A stretch of 64,000 bases of DNA, from positions 1,023,042 to 1,087,041 of the forward strand of contig JACCPH010000001.1 of NCBI GenBank assembly GCA_014183095.1, written 5' to 3'. This DNA comes from Harringtonia aguacate (taxonomy: Eukaryota > Ascomycota > Sordariomycetes > Ophiostomatales > Ophiostomataceae). The notes below the pieces were generated by a model. The model was not told where the DNA came from, did no database searches, and saw nothing but the letters and a program-made list of their open reading frames with translations. Shown here one piece after another: positions 32,237-42,599 of the stretch. Each line of letters opens with the position of its first letter. Position 1 is the first letter of the stretch. The position numbers and the translations under genes are program-made.

Positions 32237-35181
32237 AGGGAGTGTGGGAAGGCACGGTGAGCGGGCTAAAGACCTCCCGTCGATCAACTACGAGTAGCCA
32301 GACAGATCCCAAGTCCACAGTGGCTGCTGGCCTGCTAACAGGACCAGTCGATCATGTGAGGCAGCGTGTGGCGATTCATCCCTGAACGGTCACGGTGAAC
32401 CCAGAATGGCAACCGCATCGTAGAGCTGTGATACTCATCTGCTCCACTCGACTACTTCCTGACGATCCAATGAGAATCGCGGGGTACAGAATGCGATAAC
32501 CTCGACGTCATGAGAAAGGGGGGGGGAGGAAGACCCAACTGCCGGCCATAGCCTGGGTGTCGTCCTTTTTTGGTTCCGAACCATGGTTTGACAGGGTTAA
32601 CGCGTACGACACTGAACTTCGACCATGTGTTACAGTCGAACCGCATGATATGGAAGTTTTTTCTCTTTTTCGACCACGAACTCGAACTTAGAGGCTTAGG
32701 GGCTGTGTGCTCAAAATGTGTGGTTTGGCCAATAGGAATCCTCCCATGGAAGGTGGTCCCTCTTACCCCAGGTAGCTGGACCACTAACTACGTTAGGGAC
32801 GTGTGATGTTGGCCAGCCCACAGTTGGTTCTTCCACTTTTTTCCTTGCCGCAAAGCGAGCTGCCCAGCTACGAGTTCTCGTTGGAGCACGGCTCCAAAGT
32901 CGGATCAATTCAGTCGGTGATCGGTGTTGGCTCTTGTTGGACCGGGTGTCGCTCGGTTATCATTGGGGATTTGGGCAGTGTCGGGCTTCCGTTCGTCCTG
33001 GCAGCAAAGCGTCGCTAACAAAGCCAGGCGCCTCTGACGCATTGACAGCGGCATTCCACGGCGTTACTAGCCAACACGTAATCACGTGGCGAACCTGGGC
33101 AAATTTGTTGGTCACAGGAAAGCGGGAGACTCGTCCGCTGGTAATAGATAAGGGGTGCATCTCTGCCAAAACAGCGCGAGACGACTAACTTTCTGCATCT
33201 CAAAATTGGCCTTGGATCGCCTCGGCGAGGACATGATCGACAATGCATGGTTCATGCATGGTTCCTGGCCCACCCCCTTACCCCTACCCCTACTGCACTG
33301 CACACCAACGTTAGCCCGCAAGGCTGTCAAAAAATAGATGGGAAGATGGAAAAAGCAAGCAAAAATCCGGGCAGGATGGGGGCAGTGGTGGCGTCATGGC
33401 CTAAAGCAGTGACGCTGGAGGTCAGTGCACGATACGAACCGATCGGGGTAGATAGGGCAGATACCAGCACATAGCAAGGGCTCGAGCGTGCTGACGTCGG
33501 CGAATCACAGCCTGTATCGTAGCGACAGGCTATCATCACACTCCCTATTCCCGGCTTGGTTCAGCTCCGCTTGCCCTAGAGGCGATGCTTTCTCGGCATC
33601 AGCATCAGCAGTCTGTTGCGGCTGTCGTCAATTTCGGCGGCTGCGTATGGCGAGCATGGTACACGTGTTCACGCCATCACCCGTGCTGCTGCAAGCGACA
33701 CCGAACTGGCTCATGGTTTCTAGAGATACGGGCGGCTGAATTTGGCCCGGCTGGCTGTAGGGCGTCTTGGGGCCTCGGCACCGACAGTCAGAGAGCCTTC
33801 ACGGCCGCTGTTCCCCGAATACGGACCATAGAGGTTCGAGAAGGGAAAGGCGGAAACTAGGAGGAATGGAAAACGCCGACGGATGTCTCCTCCCTCCCAT
33901 TATGATTGCCCGAACATGTGTGGTTCGGCTGTTGGCACTTCTGCTCATGGCCCCGGGCTACGTGGGCATTCAGAATGAGTTTCCCGGTGAAGACAGAAAT
34001 GCCTCGGTCCAGCTCAGACCTCATGTCTCATATTCCTGTCTATGCCGGCGTTCCCCTGGCTCTTTAGAGTTGAAACCGTCGTGATGGCCAGTGTTGAAAT
34101 TCTCCGAGAGCCGCAACCCCCTTACATGCACGACTTGAAGGGTACGCCGGGCGGGGCGTTCCCTTTGCATCCGTCTTCTTGACCGAAAAGAAGTGTAAAC
34201 ACACTTCTCCTGGCAGTTCACGGCTCATCCGCAGTGCGAGAGAGTGAAAAAGCGAACTCTGCCGCCTGCTAACACCGTCTGTCCTGAGCAAGCCGGTGGG
34301 CTGCTGAGGAGAGCCACAGTAGAAAGAATAATAATAAGCCGAAAATCTCACGTCAGAGGTCTCACATCTGAAAGTGGAGAGGCACCTTCAAAAGCTGAAT
34401 CAAAATAAAAAGTCACTTTTACACCTCGTTCACATCAGCTAGACGATAACTCATGCCGTGGATAGCAAGCATATAAGAGGAACATGGAAATAGATACAAG
34501 AAAGGGGCGAGAGCTCAAAGACAGCTCCAGATGTTACCGCTTACTGGTGAATTGCCGTGAGCGATTGTCATGTTGCACGTCCAGCAAGGATAGCCGGAAG
34601 ACATGACGATGAAGCCTTGAAAATGGTATTGTACTGGTAACCAAAAGATCCAGCCTCAGGAGTGTCTGGATAGGTGGGCGAGTTGAGGTACTAGTATGAG
34701 AAGCGAGAGCTTCCTTCTTTTTGGCATTTATTTCATTTTCGTGCTTATGCACAGGATGTCCATTTCGTCTTCTCATCACTCTTCTCGAGGTTGCACGGTC
34801 AGTCCCTCATGGTGGCACGTCAAAATGAATAGGCCTCACAGAAAGATCGTTGGCCGATTGCGTCTGCATTTTATTCAAGCCGTTTCAGGCTATTGAAGAA
34901 TGGCCGCTCTCAGCGGCCGCATTTCGGCGCGACTGCTCTCTCTTTCCTGGATGAATTTTCTGATGTATCGCACTCAATCGTATCGACCAAGCTGCTCAAT
35001 AGATCGAATGCAAATGCACTCTGACCTGTCATCGGCCAGTGAGGTCATACATTTAACGCGACACGGAGACGCTGAACATCACAAATGAGAGCATGAACCT
35101 GCCGTCAACATACTATTCTGGACATCACAAACAAAAAAAAAGCCAACGCGACAAGAACAGTCACGTCTATTCCCGCATCAC

Positions 35182-36905
35182 ATGGATCCAGAGTGCCTCA
35201 GAAAAGGTTCTGAGGATGCCGTCCATTCCTCGGCGCGGAATGATGGAGGCGTTGTGCCAGGAGCTGGATCTGACGACCATTTGAAGGCTCCGTCCAGAAA
35301 CCGCCACCATCTGAGAGCATGGCCAGTGGCCTGTGTGGCTTTCCTCGCGGCCATGACCTTTGTCGTGCAGTTTGGAAGCTCTCTGGGCGACTTGCCCACC
35401 ACGCGTCTCCTGGAAGACCTCGTCTGCCGGGCACACTTTGGCGAGTACTCGCACGCCCGCAGCATCTTTTCCTACGAGATGCTGGACGAGGCCATGTGCA
35501 GAAGTGCCGATCCGGTGCAGGCTGAGCTCAACGTCGTTTCCACGGGGCTGCAGGTCTCCAGCTTTGTTCCAGGTCTGGACTAATCTCACGTTTGACCGTC
35601 ACTGTCTCTCTCTCTGACGTATGACATCACACAGGACTGCTCGTCGCCCTCGGCTTCGGTGTGCTCTCCGACTTCTGGGGCCGCCGTCCCGTCTTTGGCC
35701 TCTGCGCCTTGGGGCTGCTTCTGTCCGACATCTGGCTCCTCGTCCTGTGCTGGACGTGGAAGCACGGCTCTGTGCGCATTGTCTGGACGAGCTCGGTTGC
35801 CCTGTTCATTGGCGGCGGCTCCAGCATGGCCGAGGCTGTTGTCTTTGCCATCGTCTCGGACCTGTCCACGGACGCCAACCGGTATGTAGTGATATGTGGC
35901 AGGAAGGGAGGGGGGGAGCTTGCTAACATTGCCAGCGCAACCCGTTTTCAGGTCGTCCTCTCGGCTGTGCTGCTGGCCGAGTCGCTGGCCCCCATGGCAG
36001 CGAATGCACTGATGGATGCGCAGGGTGTCTGGTCGCCCTTGGTGCTGTCGCCGATTGTGTTTACAGCCGGTGCGCTGCTGATGGTCTTCTTCCCCGAGAC
36101 GCTGCCGACGGCACAGGACAGGCATCCGGCAGAAGCCAATATCAATATCTCACGGCAGACGATGTGGCCCCGTCGGCTCCGCGCAGAGGCCGCGGCCAGC
36201 TCTCTGAAATCAACGCTGCGGCTGTTCACAAGACAGCCAGCAGTGGCGCTGCTCGCGCCGGCTGCCGCGCTCACCATCCCGCTCTCGACCGTGGCCCTCT
36301 CCATCGCCCTGCGGTACGTGGCCCTCCGCTTCGGCTGGCCGCTGGGCACAGCCGGCATGCTCATGGGCTTTCGGACTGGTCTCAGCATCTTCGTCCTCAC
36401 GGCCGTGGTGCCCCTGGCAGCCTGTGCTCTGCGGCGATGGAAGCAGCAGCGGCGGACGGGTCAGAAGAGGAGGAGTGCCCTGCGCAACGACCTGCTCCTG
36501 GCCCGGCTGTCGATGCTGTTTGTCGTGGCGGGCATGGCTGTGTTCGCCGCAGCCTCCACCGCGCCGCTGGCCGTGGCTGGACTCGTCGTCTTCACCATCG
36601 GCTCGGGTGTGCCCTCGCTCTGCCGGGCTGTGCTGTCCTCTCCTTCTCTTGTCGACCCCGCCCACGTCGGCCGCCTCTTTGCCGCTCTGGCCGCTCTCGA
36701 GGTGACGGCGTACCTGGCTGGCGGACTCGGCCTTGGCGCCCTCTTTCAAGTCGGCATCACGAGAGACACCCTGTTCGCGCTTCCCTTCTACTGCTCAGCC
36801 GGACTCTTTGTGCTGGTTGGCATTGCGCTCTGGTGCGCACGTCTGCCGCAGCAGTTCGCTGACGAGGCCAACCGTGATGGCGTTCATCTCGGGAGCAGAC
36901 GATGA
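35182..36905 (+). CDS. MFS transporter
   Basis: 535-residue integral membrane transporter of the major facilitator superfamily, probably plasma membrane. Exons: 35182-35572, 35635-35881, 35936-36905. The second intron (54 nt) is in frame, but splicing is supported by GTATGT, GCTAAC and CCAG and gives an uninterrupted membrane helix. The first donor, GTCTGG, is weak. A hydrophilic N terminus precedes the first helix (about residues 47-65). LPTTRLLEDLVCR follows, a motif I associate with fungal members of the PCFT/HCP-like group. The loop between helices 2 and 3 carries SDFWGRRPVF, the MFS motif A. Hydrophobic helices continue to about residue 515, split by a basic central loop. Substrate cannot be told. 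It lies 575 bp upstream of, and co-oriented with, the hydrolase gene. Confidence 0.85.
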
Positions 36906-37479
36906 GGAGCAGACAGTGCTGGAGACTACAGGTAACAGAAGCGCGAGCCAGGCGGGTTGAATCGGCTGGCAGTCGGGGTCTGAACGAAAGCTAAGACTCG
37001 GTTGTCGAATCGTAAATCGTGCAAATTCTGTATTTGTAACCAAGCGTCCCCAGAGAATCAGCCCGGATGGTATTTAGCCCTACTGTGGGCTGTCCCGGAA
37101 GCGCCAGCATCCGGTGCCGAGCTTAGTAATTCACCTTTTTGCTGCTGAACCCCGGACCATCGTCGACGACGGGAGCGGGTAGGCGCGGATGCGGACAGAT
37201 TGCACGCCGACTTGGCAGATTTTAGCTTAATAAAAAAGTGTTTACAAATTGACGACGACGACGACAATAACGACGGTGACAATAGCATGGATGACGGTCA
37301 CACATTGATGACGGCAACAATGACATTGAATTGCGACAAACAGCGGCGAAAGCCATGAGCATAAAAGGGAGCAGCGCTCCTCATCTCGACAAACTCGCAT
37401 CGACAGCACACCCCAATCGATCAACACAGCTTCTTGAGGTCTTTTTAAGGTCTTCTTGAGCTAACTCGTCTGTTGAAAA
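36906..37479. promoter_or_regulatory. Intergenic region with hydrolase promoter
   Basis: Contains a GACGACGAC trinucleotide stretch near 37253-37280 and, at about 37360-37367, a CATAAAAG TATA-like box about 115 bp before the hydrolase ATG. Confidence 0.5.
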
Positions 37480-38849
37480 ATGGCTTTCCCGAAAGATACC
37501 ACCCACCACACTTCCGGTCCTCTGGGCAAGGATGGCCTTTCCGAGGAGTACCTTCAGGTGCGTCGTCGAGCATGAGAGATTAGTTGTTTGTCTCTTGTTT
37601 CTTGTCTCTCACCTCTCGTCTCTCGTCTTTTGTCTCTCTGCTAACACAAACAGCTGGAACGCTTGCTCGGCTCGCGGCCGTTTGTCTGCATGGAGGGAAC
37701 CATTGCCGAGCAGCGCCAGGCAGCAGAAGACAGCTTCGCTGCCCGTGACCAACAGTGCCTGACGCCGGCTCTGAGAAACGACGTCGACACCCATGACGAC
37801 GCCGTCGCAGCGGCGGACGGCTTCGCCATCCCCGTGCGGGTCTACCGCCGCAAGCCGGACACCAGCGCGGCCTCTGAGCCCCGGCCCGGCGTCGTCTACT
37901 TCCACGGCGGCGGTTGGTACCACGGCAGCATCACAGGCGACGATCTGTTCTGCCGCAAGATCGCCCTGGATGCCGACCACGTCGTCGTCAGCGCCAACTA
38001 CCGCATGGCCCCCGAGCACCCGTTCCCGGTCGCCCCCCAGGACTGCTACTCGGTCTTCCAATGGGTGAGCGCGAATGGCAGCGCTATATTAACACTAGAC
38101 TGACCATTTGGGGCAGGTGGTGAAGAACGCTGCCTCTCTGGGCATCGACCCGTCCAAGATCTATGTGAACGGGAACTCTGCTGGAGGTTAGCTGACTCGT
38201 TTTTTTGAATCCTTCTTCCAGTGCTGAAGCTGACCGCCCAGGAAACCTCGCTGCCGCCGTCGCCATCCAGGTCGCCCAGTCGGAGAACCCGGCTGCCCTG
38301 GCCGGCCAGATTTTGCGCGTGCCGGCCGTCTCCCACCTTGCCGTCTTCCCTGGCCACCACACACCCAAGGACAAGACGCCCGTGATCGACGACCGCATAC
38401 TGCAGGCCATGCTTGGTGAGTGAGGGGTCCCGTGCTGGGGGGCATGGTGGCGTGGTGCTCTCTCCTGTCGCCATGCGTGCTAACACCAGACGCAGACCAA
38501 TACGCCGCCAGTGAGGCCGACTGGGCAGATCCGCTGCTGTCGCCGCTGCTGGCCCCCGACGCGGTGCTCAAGAAGCTGCCGCCCACGTACATTGACGTGT
38601 GTACGGCCGACCCGCTCTATGACGGCGGCATCGCGTATGCGAAGAAGCTGGAGGACCTGGGTGTGCCGGTCAAGCTGTTCGTCCTCGACGGCATGCCGCA
38701 TGGGTACGTAATGCAACAAGTGCAAGGGATCGCGACGCTAGCTAACTCTCCACAGATCCTACATCATCTTCCCGGCCTTGCCGTCCAGCGAGGTAGCCCA
38801 CAGGTCGTGTCTGGCAGGAGCCGAGTGGGCTCTCAGCTTCCGCAAGTAG
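37480..38849 (+). CDS. Alpha/beta hydrolase (HSL-type, abhydrolase_3)
   Basis: 344-residue probable esterase of the hormone-sensitive-lipase-like family, likely cytosolic. Six exons: 37480-37557, 37654-38064, 38117-38186, 38242-38415, 38496-38703, 38756-38849; introns of 52-96 nt, all GT-AG. The oxyanion-hole motif HGGGW lies at about residue 109. The nucleophile serine is in GNSAGG, whose codons are split by an intron. The acid is probably the Asp in CTADPLYD, and the catalytic His is in GMPHG, again at an exon edge. Only the spliced product contains the whole triad. The fifth exon has two possible acceptors six bases apart (38490 or 38496), adding or removing two residues. No signal peptide. 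Physiological substrate unknown; the MFS gene upstream could be functionally linked but that is conjecture. Confidence 0.9.
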
Positions 38850-39395
38850 GACGTGAGCGACACAAGGTGGCGTTGTCTTCTTCACCATTATGAGAAGTAT
38901 GCATACGGAGGAGGGAGGAGTGAAGCATTTTTAGAGTGTTGAACTATGTTTGGTGACTGTTGGACTTCCCTGGTTTGATCGTTATGCCAAAAAGAGGGAC
39001 TTCTTTCTGTTCGCCTCTCGTAGTCTGCTTCCCGAGGACTACTCTCAACTTAAAAGACCCGGAGGAACATCAGAACAGACATGAATATCAGGTGTAAACT
39101 GAACTGAGGCATTTCTGTCTTTTGAAGCTGACGACATCTCTGCTGTTTCCGACGAGTCGGCAAAGGCAGTAGAGCACAATGCTATGGACCAGCGTCAGCA
39201 TTACGCTGCATCTCTGACGGCCCCTCTCTGGCTCTGCAGTCAGATAGGGTGGCAATGTATGGGCTTATTTTCAGCTCAACAGTGACAGAGCCATCACGTG
39301 GACTTTCTACATCTCGGTTTGGACGGCAGGTGCGTCTCGCGTTTCCGCCAGACGCAATTTGACAACGAGCAAGTCGTGCCGGCGAGCACCCTCAA
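38850..39395. other. Intergenic region, no gene seen
   Basis: 3' flank of the hydrolase gene and 5' flank of the phosphoesterase gene. No distinctive element was recognised. Confidence 0.5.
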
Positions 39396-40256
39396 ATGCT
39401 GTCCACAATGTCGACCGCTACAATCCAGATCATGTCGGACCTCCACCTGGAGACGCACCGCTCGTACCACTATGGCGTGAAGCAGACAGCGCCGTATCTC
39501 GCGCTGCTCGGCGATATCGGCCACGTGGCCGACGACGGCCTCTTCTCCTTTCTGGAGGAGCAGCTGCACCGCTACTGGACCGTCTTCTTCTTGCTGGGCA
39601 ACCACGAGCCGGTGGGCACCAGCTGGCCGCTGGCCAAGAGCCGGGTGCGCGCCTTTGCGGCCCGCATGGAGCAGCTGCGGGCGCGGTCGACCCTGGGCCG
39701 CTTTGTCTTCCTCGACCAGACGCGGTACGACCTCAGCGAGACGCTGACTGTGCTGGGCTGCACGCTCTTCTCGCGCGTGGCGCGCGACGAGGCCGACGCC
39801 GTGGGCCGCCTGTTTATCGACTTCCAGCAGATCCAGGGCTGGGAGCTGTCCGACCACCTCGCCGCCCACGAGGCCGACCTGCGCTGGCTCAACAGCCAGG
39901 TCGCCGCTATTGCGCGCGACGAGCCCCAGCGCCAGATCGCCATCCTCACCCACCACTGCCCGACGGCCGACGCGCGCGCCCAGGACCCGCGCTTCCAGGG
40001 CAGCCCCGTCTCGTCCGGCTTCACCACCGACCTGGCCGCCCCGGCGCAGGCCTGCTGGACGAGCCCGGCCGTCGTGCTGTGGGCCTTTGGCCACACCCAC
40101 TACAGCCGCGACTTTGTCGACGACCACGGCAAGCGCGTCGTGGCCAACCAGAGGGGCTACGCCAGCGCACTCGAGCCCGCCTTTGACGAGACCAAGGCCG
40201 TCCTCGTGGGCCGCCGCGACCCCCGCACGGCGACGATGAGGTCCATGCTGGACTGA
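39396..40256 (+). CDS. Calcineurin-like metallophosphoesterase
   Basis: 286-residue single-exon protein of the calcineurin-like metallophosphoesterase superfamily, which uses a two-metal centre. All five core blocks are visible: SDLHLE (14-19), GD (39-40), GNHE (68-71), THH (185-187) and GHTH (232-235). The domain covers almost the whole protein and there is no signal peptide or membrane segment, so it is probably cytosolic. A second in-frame ATG four codons downstream could be used instead. The strongly GC3-biased codons open long frames on the opposite strand that I regard as shadows. The substrate cannot be inferred; related fungal proteins are usually annotated simply as Ser/Thr phosphatase-like. 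Confidence 0.9.
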   Translation: MLSTMSTATIQIMSDLHLETHRSYHYGVKQTAPYLALLGDIGHVADDGLFSFLEEQLHRYWTVFFLLGNHEPVGTSWPLAKSRVRAFAARMEQLRARSTLGRFVFLDQTRYDLSETLTVLGCTLFSRVARDEADAVGRLFIDFQQIQGWELSDHLAAHEADLRWLNSQVAAIARDEPQRQIAILTHHCPTADARAQDPRFQGSPVSSGFTTDLAAPAQACWTSPAVVLWAFGHTHYSRDFVDDHGKRVVANQRGYASALEPAFDETKAVLVGRRDPRTATMRSMLD

Positions 40257-41292
40257 CCCGGCAGGGATGGCAATGGATATACGGATGTATATTGGGGGTA
40301 TGCCTGGCGGCTAGCTTGTGTGCTGATGTGCTGGCATAGGCGAAATTGTGTCTGCCTGCTGTTTATTCACCAAAGCTTAGCCAATACCCCGATTGAGATA
40401 ATGGTACTGCAATCGCACAGAAACCCGTCGGATGAATACGCAAGCAGCGACTTTGTTGCCCGAGGTCACCGTGGCCTCACCAGCCGGCCCCATCCCGAAT
40501 TCGTCCGCCAGCTGGCAGGCAGGTTGCCGTACAGGATGCTGTGTCTAGGGGGGGGACTGCTAATACGAACACGAAAATAAACGGGCAAATAGCCCACACA
40601 TGTTGTGGAGACTTTCCCGTGGGGGTCCCGCATTCTGCTAGCTTGGGGTGCTGCTCCGACGGAACGTAGCTGCTTCACCCCTGTCCAAGTCTCTGTTTCC
40701 GGTCTTGCCGGCAAGGTTTGGGGTGCATGGTCTTCGGCCATCTTCTCTGCGCACCGGCTCCGAGCTCTGCCAAAGAGAACCCGCCGATCGGCCAGTCCCC
40801 ATGGCCAGAAATACAATTTTAGCTGCTCTGGCATCAAAATCCAAAGAGGCAGGCACAAATCAAAGTCGAGTTTTGAGAGCACATGTGCAGGCCTATCACG
40901 TGCCTATGCCACGCGAGTCCAACAAGTTCTCAGTCTTGCAGCTGGCTGCAAGAAGTAATACTACCACGCGAAAGCACACGCAAAGCCCTGTCGCCGCAGG
41001 CAGCCAAACTGAGCAAAGCAAGCCCCTTCCTTTCCCTTCTTTCCTCTCCTCCTCGCACCCCGTCCCGCTCTGACTTAGTGCCCACATGTCGGTTTTGGTA
41101 TATTACCCCACTTGGCATTGCGGGCGCGGATTCTGTGGGTAATATCCTGAGGCTGCCAGCCAGAGCCATATGGATGGTGGCTTGCCTGGCCAGGCTGACG
41201 GCTAGGGTTTCGTACTTGTCTTCCATACATACCTAATCCTCACACACACAAATACTTCATGAACATGCGCATCCTATCCCCCTCCCCCAAAG
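40257..41292. other. Intergenic region, no gene seen
   Basis: About 1 kb between the phosphoesterase and the kinase-like gene. Frames are short and unrecognised. No distinctive repeat. Confidence 0.5.
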
Positions 41293-42599
41293 ATGTGCCC
41301 CAGTTACTTTGCGCGTTGCGATCCTGACGAACGCTTCACAACTGAAAGCTTCCCTTGCTTAGCTGGGGACTCGTTTGGAACAGAGTGGAAAATCGAGGAC
41401 TGGGACCAACGCCGGCTTGTCCGTGTCATCTCACCAAACGAGAGCCACGACGAGGAATTTGTCCTGAGAGCTCTGGCATCATTTATCGACGACCTTGAGG
41501 ACGATGTTCTGCTAGTACACCTTGATGAACATGGTGCCGTCGTCTCCAAATCGTCAGATATCACGGAAGATGCTGTTGTTGTTCCCTTTTACCCTCTACG
41601 CTCCGACCTTCCTGCAGACTTGGCAACGGTGCGGCGACGGCAGCTCACAGAGGTGAACAGGCTTGGACTCATGGTGGACCTGACAACGTATCGCGATCCG
41701 CAGACGGCCGAGACCAAGACGGTCGTGTTCAAGTACTTTTTGACGACAGAGAACCGGGCAACCCTCTGGCACGAGCTCAACTGCGTGGCCCGATTGCCGC
41801 CACACCCCAACATAGTACCGTTTGACGCACTCGTGCTAGAGAAAGACGAAGCCGACGACAACAGCGACGCCGACAAGGTGGTCGGCTTCACCACCCGCTA
41901 TGTGCCCGGCGGCACACTGCATGACAACCCAAACCGTGTCTTCAAGCTGCGGTACTTGGAGCAGCTGATCGAAGTTGTGGACCTGCTGAATCTGCAGCTG
42001 GGGATCGTGCACGGCGACATTTGCCCGTGGAACCTGCTCATCAACCCCGACACCGACTGTCTGCAGGTCTTTGACTTCAACTCGTCCTCCAAGCTGGGCT
42101 GGGACGGTGATGAAAGCGCCTTTTTTGCTACGACGACGAGTGCAACGACGTCAAGTTTGTCGTCTACACCCTCTACGAGATCATCACGCGAGCCTTTTGC
42201 TTCCGCCTGAACTTCTACCCGCACGAGCTGGATGCTTCCAAACTGCTCGCCAAACGTCAGTGGAAACAGCACCCCGACGTCCGGCTCGACCACCCCGTCA
42301 CCCACTACCGTCGCGTCCTCGACTCCTGGGTCCAACGCAGGGCTGTCACCGACAAGCAGATTCGCCACTTCACCGACGCACCTGAACACCTCGACTGGCC
42401 GCTTGTGCCCGCCATGCCAGACAAGGACGTCAGTGGACGTGAAGTCCACTTCTACCCGGGTCAGTACCGCTACGTTCTTGTGACTTCCGGTGCCAAGTTT
42501 GTCAAGTGGCAGCGTCCACCTTCCCGCCGTCTCCCTCTCCCCAAGGGCAGACATCTCTTGGCTACCGGGGAGGTTGTCGATGACGAAGGCAGCAATTGA
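41293..42599 (+). CDS. Protein kinase-like protein, interrupted by a frameshift
   Basis: Kinase-like protein whose reading frame breaks. From 41293 one frame runs through kinase features: VFKYF (the VAIK-lysine equivalent), an HELNCVARL helix, a hinge-like TRYVPGGTL, and the catalytic-loop equivalent HGDICPWNLLI followed by DFN in place of DFG. At the T6 run 42121-42126 it changes into an unrelated Thr/Ser stretch and stops at 42210. From 42126 the next frame is open to the stop at 42597-42599 and continues the expected C-lobe: YDDE, VKFVVYTLYEIIT, then a Trp/His/Arg-rich tail. No GT-AG intron joins the two frames in phase. The C-lobe frame still looks protein-like, so the break is recent or is a base-calling error in the homopolymer. 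Without repair the product would be 305 residues. It resembles atypical fungal kinase-like proteins; the replaced DFG glycine makes normal activity doubtful. Confidence 0.7.

Larger units (their letters stand above)
30101..35181. other. Third gene-free block
   Basis: Five kilobases without a frame I can support as coding. Contains a C20 run, a G25 run, one clear copy of the ACGAGT motif at 31603-31618 and another near 32290. Sequence nearer 35 kb is the promoter of the MFS gene. Frames are at most about 170 residues and look random. Confidence 0.55.

Noticed and set aside
39294..40127. 277-residue minus-strand frame opposite the phosphoesterase
   Set aside because: Shadow produced by GC3-biased codons; the plus-strand frame has all five catalytic blocks.
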